A DNA stretch of 44,474 bases. It comes from Candidatus Rokuibacteriota bacterium (lineage in GTDB: Bacteria > Methylomirabilota > Methylomirabilia > Rokubacteriales > CSP1-6). The translations under genes were made by a program, and so were the position numbers. Where the stretch lies: NCBI GenBank assembly GCA_003221515.1, contig QHSI01000137.1, forward strand, positions 1-44,474, written 5' to 3'. Below the pieces are notes generated by a model, which saw only the letters and a program-made list of their open reading frames with translations, did no database searches and had not been told where the DNA came from. Shown here one piece after another: positions 1 through 7,738 of this stretch (within the stretch, counting starts at the first letter, position 1; every line of letters starts with the position of its first letter).

Positions 1-1171
1 TCACCTCGTACAAGGTGGCGTCGCCGAGGCGATGGTCGCTCGTGAGGATGTGTCCGAGCTCGTCGACGATGAAGCCCCGGCGCGGTGGTGGCTGAACCTC
101 CCGGCGTTGCGAAGGTCTGATGTCGACGACCGCGCGCATCAGGACCGAGATCGCCGCTCTGGCCCAGCGGGGAGATTCAGAGGACCACTCGGGCAGATCG
201 CTACGCGGTGACGACGTCCTGCCGAACCGTCGGGGGCCGGGGAGCAGGGCATCGAGCGCAGCGCCTCCGCCTCGGGAAAGTGCTCCTGGAACGGATGCGA
301 CCGTCGGCGTGGGCCCGGGCAGGACCGCCGTCACGCTTTCGCTCGGGGGCGTCGACGGCACCTCAGGCGCCCGCGGTACGACCTCGGCGATGGCCTCACG
401 TGCTGGGGCTGGCGACGGTGCCGTCGGCGACGGCGTGATGCGCGGGTTCTCGCGCCCCGGCGATCCTGGAGGATTCGCGGGCCCGGCGGACTTCGGCGCC
501 ACCGTTGCCTCGCTCGGCGGCGCGATTCGCGCCGCGAGCTGTCCGGCGGCTGGCGCTAGCCGCTCTTCGCGCCGCTCGCCCTCGCGCTGAAGGCGCGCTT
601 GCGCCTCGATGGACAGCGGCTCCTCGGGCGCACGAGGCGGCGGCGGTGCCGGCAGTGCGGGTGGGATCTCGGACGAGGGCGGCTCGGGGACGCGAGCGAC
701 ATTGCGAGGCGCGCGGCTCCAGAAGAACGATGACGTCAAGACCAGCAGGGGGATCGCGACGATCACGCCAGCGGCGATCGTGGCGGGTACGATGACCTTC
801 CGCAGGACGCGGGCGCGGCGCACGAAATCGCGGCCAGAGACAGGGCGAGAGACATCTGGAGGCGACGACGAGAACCCGCGCGAGCGTCCACCACTCGGCT
901 CACGACACCCCGTACAGTCGGGCAACACCACGCGCAGGGGCGCGGCGCAGGGCTCATGATGCTGCCAGTTCTGTGTGCATTCCGGGCAGAAGTGAAAGTG
1001 CAGTCCACGTCGTGCTCCCGGCGCCGGAGCCGCGTCCGCGATCGGGAAGCACCAGGGACAACATGCCACGGCGCCCTCCTCACACGCGCCGTCGTGATCC
1101 CAGTCGCCCTCGCAGATATTGCAATAATGCGAGTGCAGTCCCGCCGCGGTCGTCACGTGCTCCTCGCTCAC
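1..1171 (-). CDS. Membrane-anchored protein, Cys-rich N-terminus and S1C-like C-terminal segment (partial)
   Basis: Reading the minus strand from a GTG at 1171 gives about 390 uninterrupted codons running off the left edge. The first ~90 residues hold about eleven Cys (near 17, 20, 30, 37, 38, 41, 62, 65, 75, 86, 89) in CxxC-type pairs with many His, which looks like tandem zinc ribbons. A single hydrophobic segment follows at about 126-151, then ~200 Pro/Ala-rich residues. The last visible stretch, GFIVDELGHILTSDH, resembles the region around the catalytic His of DegP/HtrA-like peptidases (GFVID..G.ILTN.HV), but here Asp sits before His and the rest is missing. The start lies 3 nt past the stop of the upstream TPR gene, so coupling is likely. 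A second GTG five codons in is an alternative. Protease function is inference. Confidence 0.6.
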   Translation of the reverse strand, partial: MSEEHVTTAAGLHSHYCNICEGDWDHDGACEEGAVACCPWCFPIADAAPAPGARRGLHFHFCPECTQNWQHHEPCAAPLRVVLPDCTGCREPSGGRSRGFSSSPPDVSRPVSGRDFVRRARVLRKVIVPATIAAGVIVAIPLLVLTSSFFWSRAPRNVARVPEPPSSEIPPALPAPPPPRAPEEPLSIEAQARLQREGERREERLAPAAGQLAARIAPPSEATVAPKSAGPANPPGSPGRENPRITPSPTAPSPAPAREAIAEVVPRAPEVPSTPPSESVTAVLPGPTPTVASVPGALSRGGGAALDALLPGPRRFGRTSSPRSDLPEWSSESPRWARAAISVLMRAVVDIRPSQRREVQPPPRRGFIVDELGHILTSDHRLGDATLYEV

Positions 1172-1174
1172 CAG

Positions 1175-3268
1175 CTAGCTCGCTCGACGGAGGCCTTCGA
1201 GCGCGGCCTCGTTCCCGGGCCCGAGCTGCAGCGCCCGTTGAAACGCAGCGCGCGCCTGCGCCTTCTGACCGAGCTGGATGTGGCACCAGCCGATGCCTAC
1301 CTGGAACTCGGCATCGTTCGGCGCTGCCGCGCTCGCACGGGTGAACGCCGCCAGCGCGTCGCGATAGCGGCGGACGTAGTAGAGGCTCCATGCCACCTTC
1401 GCTCTCAGCGCCGCCGCTTCCACCGGTTCGTCGCCGAAGAGAGGCCGCGACCTCCGGAGCGCCTTCTCGAGCGTCGGCAGAGCGAGGTCGTATTGGCCCA
1501 GCTCGAAGTGGGCCGAGCCCAAACCATTCAGGGCGTCGGCGTAGTCCGGATTGCGATCCAGCGCCGGCCGGAACGCGGCGATCGCGAGGTGATATCGCTG
1601 GAGCCGAACCCGACTCCATCCCAGGCCGTCGTACAAGCCTTCCCAGGTAGGCTGGCGACGGAGCGCGCTCTTGAACGTGATGATCGCGCTCTCGAAGTCA
1701 CCGACGAAGTACTCGGACCAGGCGAGCAGGGCTCGCGCCTGGTCGTGGTTCGGATACAGGATGATGGTTTCGCGCAGAAGGTCTCGCGCCTCGCGGAACT
1801 TGCGCGCCTCGAGAAGGGCCCGGCCCTGGTTGAAGGTCGTCTCTGCCCGCATGCTCCTGCGCGCATCCTGGAGGAAGCCCGGAGGTGCCGTCGCGAGAGA
1901 GGACGCCGACGCGATCGACGCGGGGCGATCGGCAGCCTCCTCCGCCGCCTCCCACGCGCGCTCGGCCGCGTCCCGCGCGCGGAGCGCCGCGAGGCGCGCG
2001 AGGCCATCGGCGTTGGGCTGGGACGAGGTCGCGAGACGCGCTGCCTCTGCGGCGGCCTGCTCGGCCTCGCGGGCCGCGTCGGCCGCGGCGCGGGCCGAGT
2101 CCATCGCGGCATCCGCAACTTCGCCGGCGTGCTGGACCTGCGGTCCGGGCCGGACTTCGGCCGCGTGCCGCTCGCCGATTCGTTGGGCCGTCTCCGCCGC
2201 CTGCGATGCGAGACGGGCGGCTTCGGCGGCGGCCCGCGCCGCGAGTAACGCCGCGCGTTCCGTGAACGACACGATGTCGCCGGCATCAGGCTCGGATCCC
2301 AAGATGCCGGCCGGCGACTGTGCGCGACCATCGCTCACGGCCGGCGGGACCGCTCGGGCGTGCTCCGCGCGTCCGATGCTCCGCGTCCGGTAGGCGTTTG
2401 TTCTGACGCCGGTCGCGCGCGGGCTGCCCGCTCCGGCTTCCGAATCCAGCACGCTGTTCAACGAGATTCCTGCGCTCACTCCGCTGCTGTCGGTGGTCGA
2501 GCCGACCCCGGCGCTGACACCAGAGCTGCTGACGCCGGCGGTTCCGCTGACGCCGACGCCCGCGGCACTGGCGCCGACCCCGGCGCTGACACCGCTGCTG
2601 CCGACGCCAGCTGTTCCGCTGACGCCCACCCCGCCAGCCGAGGCGCCGACCCCGGCGCTGGCGCCCGAGCCGCTGACCCCCGCGGTTCCGCTGACACCGA
2701 CGCCGCCAGCCGAGGCGCCAACCCCGGCGCTGGCGCCACCGCTGCCGACGCCCGCAGAACCACTGACTCCAGCGGCCCCGGCCGAGGCGCTGCCCCCGGC
2801 GCTGACACCGCTACTTCCGGCACTGGTCGCGCCACTCACGCCAGCGGCCCCGGCTGAGGCGCTGCCTCCAGCGCTTGCGCCGCTGCCCCCGGCGCTGGCC
2901 GCGCCGCTGACCCCCGCGGCCCCGGCCGAAGCGCTGCCCCCGGAACTGGCGCCGCTACCTCCGGCACTGGCCGCGCCACTGACCCCCGCAGCGCCGGCGC
3001 TTGCTCCACCGCTAGCACTAGCCCCGCCACCGCTGACTCCAGCAGCGCCGCTGACACCGACACCGCCAGTGGAGGCGCCCACGCCGGCGCTCGCGCCGCC
3101 GCCCCCCGCCGAGGCGCCGACCCCCGCGGCAGAAGCGCCTACTCCCGGCCCTGCTGCGGGCGCACTTCCGGCTCCGAGCATCTGAACCACATCGGGGAGG
3201 GGCGAAAGGAGGAGAGTGAGCGCCAAACCGAGAGCGCAGGCACGCGACGAACCAGTCCCGGTAGTCAT
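1175..3268 (-). CDS. Secreted TPR protein with Gly/Ser/Ala-rich 24-residue repeats
   Basis: This 697-residue protein has an N-terminal signal-like hydrophobic segment (about 9-28). Residues 62-253 are eight tandem 24-residue repeats of the type GGSASAGAAGVSGAASAGGSGASA, almost free of charged residues. An Ala/Glu/Arg-rich, probably helical region follows (about 330-450). The C-terminal ~230 residues are TPR repeats (ALLEARKFREARDLLRETIILYPNHDQARALLAW; GLGSAHFELGQYDLALPTLEKAL). TPRs mediate protein contacts. The low-complexity block may be a surface or cell-wall-spanning linker, which is inference. The ATG at 3268 has GGAG 7 nt upstream. The gene is followed by the Cys-rich membrane protein at 1171, a likely partner. 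No enzymatic domain is recognised. Confidence 0.8.
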   Translation of the reverse strand: MTTGTGSSRACALGLALTLLLSPLPDVVQMLGAGSAPAAGPGVGASAAGVGASAGGGGASAGVGASTGGVGVSGAAGVSGGGASASGGASAGAAGVSGAASAGGSGASSGGSASAGAAGVSGAASAGGSGASAGGSASAGAAGVSGATSAGSSGVSAGGSASAGAAGVSGSAGVGSGGASAGVGASAGGVGVSGTAGVSGSGASAGVGASAGGVGVSGTAGVGSSGVSAGVGASAAGVGVSGTAGVSSSGVSAGVGSTTDSSGVSAGISLNSVLDSEAGAGSPRATGVRTNAYRTRSIGRAEHARAVPPAVSDGRAQSPAGILGSEPDAGDIVSFTERAALLAARAAAEAARLASQAAETAQRIGERHAAEVRPGPQVQHAGEVADAAMDSARAAADAAREAEQAAAEAARLATSSQPNADGLARLAALRARDAAERAWEAAEEAADRPASIASASSLATAPPGFLQDARRSMRAETTFNQGRALLEARKFREARDLLRETIILYPNHDQARALLAWSEYFVGDFESAIITFKSALRRQPTWEGLYDGLGWSRVRLQRYHLAIAAFRPALDRNPDYADALNGLGSAHFELGQYDLALPTLEKALRRSRPLFGDEPVEAAALRAKVAWSLYYVRRYRDALAAFTRASAAAPNDAEFQVGIGWCHIQLGQKAQARAAFQRALQLGPGNEAALEGLRRAS
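2510..3085 (-). repeat. Eight tandem 72-bp (24-codon) coding repeats
   Basis: Codons 62-253 of the TPR gene form eight in-frame 72-bp units. Units 2-5 share the core SAGAAGVSG, and units 1 and 6-8 share GVGAS.GGVGVSG.AGVS. This suggests two subfamilies that expanded by unequal crossing-over. The opposite strand is open across the repeat and would encode a Pro/Thr/Leu repeat, a by-product of the GC-rich codons. Confidence 0.85.
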
Positions 3269-3292
3269 TTCAGGCTCCTATTTTCAGGCTCC
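3268..3292 (-). repeat. Tandem duplication of the RBS of the TPR gene
   Basis: On the minus strand the 11-mer GGAGCCTGAAA occurs twice, 14 bp apart (3282-3292 and 3268-3278), immediately before the ATG at 3268. The proximal copy is the ribosome binding site. The distal copy is followed by AAT instead of ATG, so it looks like a recent local duplication of the RBS/start context. Confidence 0.6.
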
Positions 3293-3399
3293 GACTTGGG
3301 TCTGAGGTTATGGACCCGACGGTCCCAGCAGTCGGGCTAGGGGACAATGAGGGGATACCTTGAGTCCGAGCAGAGGAAATCCCCAGGGGATAGAATCCA

Positions 3400-3412
3400 G
3401 GTCTCGGAGACC
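3400..3412. promoter_or_regulatory. 13-bp perfect palindrome upstream of amidohydrolase
   Basis: GGTCTCGGAGACC is a perfect inverted repeat ending 5 nt before the amidohydrolase ATG. It contains the only GGAG-like ribosome binding site (3406-3409). It could be an operator or a small hairpin that hides the RBS. The role is inferred from position only. Confidence 0.25.
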
Positions 3413-3417
3413 CAGCG

Positions 3418-4446
3418 ATGGAACCAATCGGGCGGCGCCAGTTTCTGACCGGGACCGCGATGCTCGGCGCGCGCGCGCTCCTCCCCTGGCACGAAGCGGA
3501 GGCGCAGATGTCGACAGCGAAGCCGCACCGGATCGACGTGCACCATCACCACACGCCGCCCCCTTACCTCGCGGCGATCACGGCCAGGAACATTCCCGGG
3601 CCGGTGCGCGACTGGACGCCGGAGAAGTCGATCGCCGACATGGACAGAGCCGGCGTGGCGACGGCCATGACGTCGATCACGACCCCGGCGATGCGCTTCC
3701 TGGACGACGCGGATGCCCCCAAATTGGCGCGGGCGTGCAACGACTACACGGCCCGGCTGGTCGCCGACTCCAGGGGCCGTTTCGGCATGTTCGCGGTGAT
3801 GCCGATGCCTTACGTCGAGGGCACGCTGCGCGAGATCGCGTACGCGCTCGACACGCTCAAGGCTGACGGCATCGCGCTGCTCACGAGCTACAGTGACAAG
3901 TGGCTCGGCGACCCGACTTTCACGCCGGTGATGGAGGAGCTCAATCGCCGGCGCGCGATCGTGTACACGCATCCCACGACCGCCAATTGCTGCGGCAACC
4001 TCATTCCGGACGTCCCGGAGTCGATCATCGAGTGGGGCACCGACACGACGCGGACGATTGCCAGCCTGGTGTTCAGCGGCGCCGCAGCGCGCTTCCGCGA
4101 CGTGAAGCTGATCTTCTCCCACGGCGGCGGCACGCTGCCGTTCCTGACGGAGCGCTTCGTGCGCTTGCCGCAGATCAACAAGAGCCTGGCCGCGCGCGTG
4201 CCGAACGGCGTGGAGGCCGAGCTCAAGCGCTTCTACTACGACACCGCGCAGGCCGCCCATCCATACGCACTGGCCTCGCTCACCCGGCTGATCCCTGTCT
4301 CTCAGATCGTCTTCGGCACGGATTTCCCGTATCGTACGGCGATCGATCACGTGAAGGGGCTGACGGACTACGGATTCAGCGCCAACGACCTGCAAGCGAT
4401 CGATCGCGACAACGCGGTGCGGCTCATGCCGCGGCTGAAGGCGTAG
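3418..4446 (+). CDS. Amidohydrolase family protein with twin-arginine-type signal
   Basis: This 342-residue protein opens with MEPIGRRQFLTGTAMLGARA, a twin-arginine-like export signal with a cleavage-like AEAQ near 30. The mature part starts RIDVHHHHTPPPYL, the metal-binding HxH region of the amidohydrolase-2 (ACMSD/decarboxylase-like) family. FSHGGGTLPFLTERF and FGTDFPYRTAIDH are the conserved His and catalytic Asp segments of the TIM barrel. Members hydrolyse or decarboxylate aromatic or lactone substrates; the substrate here is unknown. The ATG is preceded by GGAG 8 nt upstream. An ABC-type binding protein starts 10 bp after the stop, so the two may be co-transcribed for uptake and breakdown of the same compound (inference). 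Confidence 0.85.
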   Translation: MEPIGRRQFLTGTAMLGARALLPWHEAEAQMSTAKPHRIDVHHHHTPPPYLAAITARNIPGPVRDWTPEKSIADMDRAGVATAMTSITTPAMRFLDDADAPKLARACNDYTARLVADSRGRFGMFAVMPMPYVEGTLREIAYALDTLKADGIALLTSYSDKWLGDPTFTPVMEELNRRRAIVYTHPTTANCCGNLIPDVPESIIEWGTDTTRTIASLVFSGAAARFRDVKLIFSHGGGTLPFLTERFVRLPQINKSLAARVPNGVEAELKRFYYDTAQAAHPYALASLTRLIPVSQIVFGTDFPYRTAIDHVKGLTDYGFSANDLQAIDRDNAVRLMPRLKA

Positions 4447-4456
4447 TCTCGCCTGC

Positions 4457-5443
4457 GTGATCGACCGCCGTACGTTCCTCGCCGGCGTCTTCCTGGGCTC
4501 GCTCGCCGTCCCACGGGGCGCCCGCGCGCAGGCGGACAGGAAGGCCGCGCGCGTCGGGTTCATCTCGAACGCCGTCGGCGCGCTGCCGGACTCCTGGTGG
4601 GATGCGTTCGTGGCCGGCCTGCGAGAGCAGGGCTGGGTGGAGCATCAGAACCTCGTTATCGAGCGTCGATACGCCGAGCTCCGGAGGGAGGCGTCCCTCG
4701 CGGCGGCTGAGGAGCTCGTCCGCCTCAAGGTCGACGTCATCGTCGTCTCGAACACGCTTTCGGCGCTCGCGGCGAAGCAGACCACCTCGACCGTCCCCAT
4801 CGTCATGACCGTGCCCGCGGATCCCGTGGCCAACGGCCTCGTGAAGAGCCTGGCGCGACCCGGCGGGAACGTGACCGGGTTGAGCTTCGTCGGCACCGAG
4901 CTGGCCGGCAAGCAAGTCGAGCTGCTGAAAGAGGCGGTGCCGGGGCTGGCGAGGATCACGGTGCTCGCGAACCCCAACAACGCGTCTCACCAGCCGCGGA
5001 CGAAGGAGATCGCGGACGTCGCGAGGGCGCTGAAGCTCAAGAGCGACGTCCTGGAGGCGAGGACGCAGGCGGAAATCAGGCAAGCTTTCGCGACGATGGC
5101 GAAGCGCCGTCCAGGCGCGGTCATCGTGCTGGGCGATCCCCTGTTCGTCGTCGAGGCGAGCAACATGGTGCGGTTCGCCGCCGACCATCGGCTGCCCGCG
5201 ATGTACGGGCTCAAAGAGGTCGTGGTGGCCGGCGGCCTCATGGCCTACGGCGCCAGCTTCACCGACCTGTTCCGCCGCGCCGCGATCTACGTGGACAAGA
5301 TCCTCAAGGGCGCCCGGCCGGCCGATCTCCCGGTCGAGCAGGCGTCGAAGTTCGAGCTCGTGATCAACGCGAAGACCGCGAAGGCGCTGGGGCTGACGAT
5401 CCCGCCGTCCCTGCTGGCGCGAGCCGACGAGATCATCCAGTGA
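4457..5443 (+). CDS. ABC transporter substrate-binding protein (ABC_sub_bind family)
   Basis: This 328-residue protein starts at GTG 4457 with MIDRRTFLAGVFLGSLAVPRGARAQ, an export signal with RR and an ARAQ cleavage-like site. The body (RVGFISNAVGALPDSWWDAFVAGLREQGWVEHQNLVIERR, and later GGNVTGLSFVGTELAGKQVELLKEAVP) is typical of the PF04392 family related to TrpX/YtfQ-like periplasmic binding proteins. No permease or ATPase gene lies nearby, so it is an orphan binding component, a common arrangement in soil bacteria rich in such proteins. It directly follows the amidohydrolase. The ligand is unknown. Confidence 0.88.
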   Translation: MIDRRTFLAGVFLGSLAVPRGARAQADRKAARVGFISNAVGALPDSWWDAFVAGLREQGWVEHQNLVIERRYAELRREASLAAAEELVRLKVDVIVVSNTLSALAAKQTTSTVPIVMTVPADPVANGLVKSLARPGGNVTGLSFVGTELAGKQVELLKEAVPGLARITVLANPNNASHQPRTKEIADVARALKLKSDVLEARTQAEIRQAFATMAKRRPGAVIVLGDPLFVVEASNMVRFAADHRLPAMYGLKEVVVAGGLMAYGASFTDLFRRAAIYVDKILKGARPADLPVEQASKFELVINAKTAKALGLTIPPSLLARADEIIQ

Positions 5444-5481
5444 CGCGCTGCGAGCTCCCCGCCTTCAGCGAGCGCGGACGG

Positions 5482-6465
5482 TCAGTCGCGGTCGGTGGCG
5501 ATGACCGGCTTGTAGCCGTGGGACTTTAGAGTTTGGAGCTTGGCGGCTGCCTCGGCGCGGTCCGTGAACGGGCCGATACGCACCCGTAGCAGCAGCTGGC
5601 CCCGCAGACCCGTGGGTGCCTTCACCGCGTCGATCGCGAGCGGCAGGCTCTCCTCGAGGAGGCGTGACGCGAGCTCGCCGGCGACCGTGTTCGTGAACGC
5701 GCCCATCTGGATCCAGAACGAGCCGGGGGCCGGCCCAGCAGCCGGCGGCACGGCCGGCCCCAGCTCGGGGACCGTGCGCAGAGCGACATCGGTGAGGGGC
5801 TCGAGGACCGGCGCCGGGCTTGCGTCGACGCGGGCCGCGGGAGGTTCGACAGCCACCGTCGCGACGGTCGCCGGCATCGCGACCTTCGTCCTCAGCTCGG
5901 CGACGAGCTCCGGGTACGACGAGCGCCGCAGCACCCGCTGGAACTGGGCGCGGTAGTTCTGCACGAGCTCGACGCCCTCGATCGACACGTCGTAGACCAT
6001 CCAGCGGTCGCCCTGCCGGATCATCCGATGCTCGAGCGGGACCTCGCGGCCGTCCCGACTCTCGATGGTGGCGGTGACGGTCGCCCGGTCGCCCTCGATG
6101 ACCTCATCGATGTAGCGCACGGCCAGCCCGGGGCGCACGGTCGCCCGGGCGGCGATCCGCGAGATGTAGGCGCTCTCGACGAGCTCCTTGAACAGCTGGA
6201 CGAACTCCTCGCGCTCGGCCGGCGTCCGGATGTCCCAGTCGCGCCCGAGGACGAGCCGTGCGGCCAGACGCGCCTCGAAGCGATCGGCCACGACCGCGCG
6301 GATCGCGGTGTGTAAGTCCTCCGGCTTTTCGCGGAGCGTGGGATCCTCGAGCAGGCGATTCACGGTCGTCACGACCGCGGTGAGAGTCTCGGTGGGCGGC
6401 CCCGCCCCCGCTTCACCGCTGAAGGCGAGCACCACCGTCAGGACGGCCGCGGGCCACCGAGCCAT
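5482..6465 (-). CDS. MlaC/Ttg2C-like phospholipid-binding protein fused to a SPOR domain
   Basis: This 327-residue protein has a signal peptide (1-21, ending GEAGA), then an MlaC (toluene tolerance, Ttg2C) domain at about 25-205. Typical segments are RLVLGRDWDIRTPAEREEFVQLFKELV and VPLEHRMIRQGDRWMVYDVSIEGVELVQNYRAQF. A Pro/Ala linker follows, then a C-terminal SPOR domain from about 250 (FWIQMGAFTNTVAGELASRL ... VRIGPFTDRAEAAAKLQTLKSHGYKPVIA). MlaC shuttles phospholipid between outer and inner membrane. SPOR binds denuded peptidoglycan, often at septa. E. coli MlaC (about 211 aa) has no SPOR part. No mlaABDEF genes are in the window. The gene lies 67 bp downstream of the peptidase gene. Confidence 0.85.
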   Translation of the reverse strand: MARWPAAVLTVVLAFSGEAGAGPPTETLTAVVTTVNRLLEDPTLREKPEDLHTAIRAVVADRFEARLAARLVLGRDWDIRTPAEREEFVQLFKELVESAYISRIAARATVRPGLAVRYIDEVIEGDRATVTATIESRDGREVPLEHRMIRQGDRWMVYDVSIEGVELVQNYRAQFQRVLRRSSYPELVAELRTKVAMPATVATVAVEPPAARVDASPAPVLEPLTDVALRTVPELGPAVPPAAGPAPGSFWIQMGAFTNTVAGELASRLLEESLPLAIDAVKAPTGLRGQLLLRVRIGPFTDRAEAAAKLQTLKSHGYKPVIATDRD

Positions 6466-6482
6466 AGACCTTCATAGCCCGG

Positions 6483-6524
6483 CCACCTCGCCGGGACAGA
6501 GCTTTTTCTTCCCGGCCGAGGTGG
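6483..6524. other. Imperfect inverted repeat between peptidase and MlaC-SPOR genes
   Basis: CCACCTCGCCGGG (6483-6495) pairs with CCCGGCCGAGGTGG (6511-6524), with one bulged base and a 15-nt A/T-rich loop. It lies in the 67-bp gap between two minus-strand genes. No T-tract follows the stem on the minus strand, so it is not a canonical intrinsic terminator. It may attenuate transcription or protect the peptidase mRNA 3' end. Confidence 0.4.
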
Positions 6525-6532
6525 GGCGTCGG

Positions 6533-7618
6533 TCAGGGACGGTCGGGCGAGAACCCTCGGGCGGCGACGATCTTGTAGTCCAGGAGCCGGATCTCGTACG
6601 TGCCGCGGACGTAGTCGCTGCCGGCGCCCCACGTCCGGAACCCCTTGGTGAGAATGGGGATGGACACCTGCTTCGCGAGCCCGGGCGGGATCACCGCGCC
6701 CTTGATGTCGCGCAGGTGGAAGTCCAGGACGTCGCCGCGCGCGTTCTTGACCACGACCAGGACGCGCAGGTCAGCGATCGTGTCGTTGGTCTTGTTCTGG
6801 ATGGAGGCGGTGAGGGACGCCAGGGTGCTCCCCTCGGCGAAGAGACCGAACTCCTCGATGACGTTGTTGAAGAAGACCAGGTCCTTGCTGCGGTCGATCT
6901 CGCGCAGATCGACCGCCGCCGGCTTCGCCGCCGTGAAGGCGACCGTGGAGGGGGGCAGCTCTCGCAGGAGGTTGACCGGCAGGGCGAAGTTCAGGTTTTG
7001 CCCCTTCGCCGACGTGGCCGTCGCGACGCCGACCACGCGCCCCTGGGCGTCGAACACCGGCCCGCCGCTGCTGCCCGGGCTGATCGGCGCCGTGATCTGC
7101 AGGAACTTCGTGTTGTTCAGCGTCCGCAGCCCGCCCACGATTCCGGTCGAGACGGTTCCTTCCAGGCCATGGGGATTGCCCAGGACGACGACGTCCTGGC
7201 CGACCGACACCGCCTCCGAATCGCCGAGCAAGACGGACGGCGTGGTCGTGAACGAGGTCTGGATGGTCACCAGATCGTGCTTGCGGGAGAAGTTCACGAT
7301 CTTCAGCGCGGTCCCGCTCTGCCCGCGCCAGCGCAGCAGAACCTTGGCCGCTCCGCCCACGACGTGCGCGTTGGTCACCACCACGCCGTCGCGCGTGATG
7401 AAGAATCCGCTGCCGAGCGCCAACGGCTGGTCGTGGTCGTCGACGGCGATCAGCGTCACGACCGAGGGGAGGTTCTCGCGGGCGACGCGCGCGGCCGTCG
7501 ACTCTTGCGCGTAGGCCGTGCGGTGAAGCCCGAGGGGCAGCAGCGCGGTGAGCGCCAGACCGGCCGCGAGACCGGCGCGCGCGAGCGATGGCGGGCCGTC
7601 GACGATCGCTGTTCTCAT
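6533..7618 (-). CDS. Trypsin-like (S1C/HtrA-type) serine peptidase, secreted
   Basis: From the ATG at 7618 this is 361 residues with a signal peptide (LAAGLALTALLPLGLHRTAYAQ). The chymotrypsin fold shows all three catalytic residues: His in VVVTNAHVVGG, Asp in RKHDLVTIQ, Ser in PISPGSSGGPVF. There is no recognisable PDZ domain; the C-terminal ~130 residues look like a beta-rich domain (ASIQNKTNDTIADLRVLVVVKNARGDVLDFHLRD). It probably acts in the periplasm in protein quality control or processing. The 7618 start is chosen because AGAGGGGG precedes it at good spacing and because a good promoter (7671-7699) lies within the longer reading frame that begins at 7699. Confidence 0.85.
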   Translation of the reverse strand: MRTAIVDGPPSLARAGLAAGLALTALLPLGLHRTAYAQESTAARVARENLPSVVTLIAVDDHDQPLALGSGFFITRDGVVVTNAHVVGGAAKVLLRWRGQSGTALKIVNFSRKHDLVTIQTSFTTTPSVLLGDSEAVSVGQDVVVLGNPHGLEGTVSTGIVGGLRTLNNTKFLQITAPISPGSSGGPVFDAQGRVVGVATATSAKGQNLNFALPVNLLRELPPSTVAFTAAKPAAVDLREIDRSKDLVFFNNVIEEFGLFAEGSTLASLTASIQNKTNDTIADLRVLVVVKNARGDVLDFHLRDIKGAVIPPGLAKQVSIPILTKGFRTWGAGSDYVRGTYEIRLLDYKIVAARGFSPDRP

Positions 7619-7670
7619 GTTCGCCCCCTCTGGGCACGGCACGACGTTCTTGACGAAACCGTAGCTAACT

Positions 7671-7699
7671 TTTTTACACGAAATGCGCAGATCTGACAA
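7671..7699 (-). promoter_or_regulatory. Sigma-70-type promoter for the serine peptidase
   Basis: On the minus strand TTGTCA (7699-7694, 5/6 to consensus) and TAAAAA (7676-7671, 4/6) are separated by 17 bp. Transcription would start near 7664, giving a leader of about 45 nt. A poly-A/T-rich -10 region stands out in this GC-rich sequence. Confidence 0.5.
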
Positions 7700-7738
7700 G
7701 GGTGAGGAACTACCAACTTCCGGAAACTATTGTTCCCC

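Noticed and set aside
956-2248. A 430-codon plus-strand frame opposite the TPR gene
   Set aside because: It is antisense to recognisable TPR repeats and its protein is Arg-rich without motifs.
2493-3185. A 230-codon Pro/Thr/Leu-repeat frame opposite the Gly/Ser repeats
   Set aside because: It mirrors the 72-bp repeats on the other strand; there is no RBS or domain, and the minus-strand frame has signal peptide and TPRs.
7619-7699. Earlier ATG giving a 388-residue serine peptidase
   Set aside because: The added residues hold no signal features and overlap a good promoter, while ATG 7618 has a strong RBS and a signal peptide follows.
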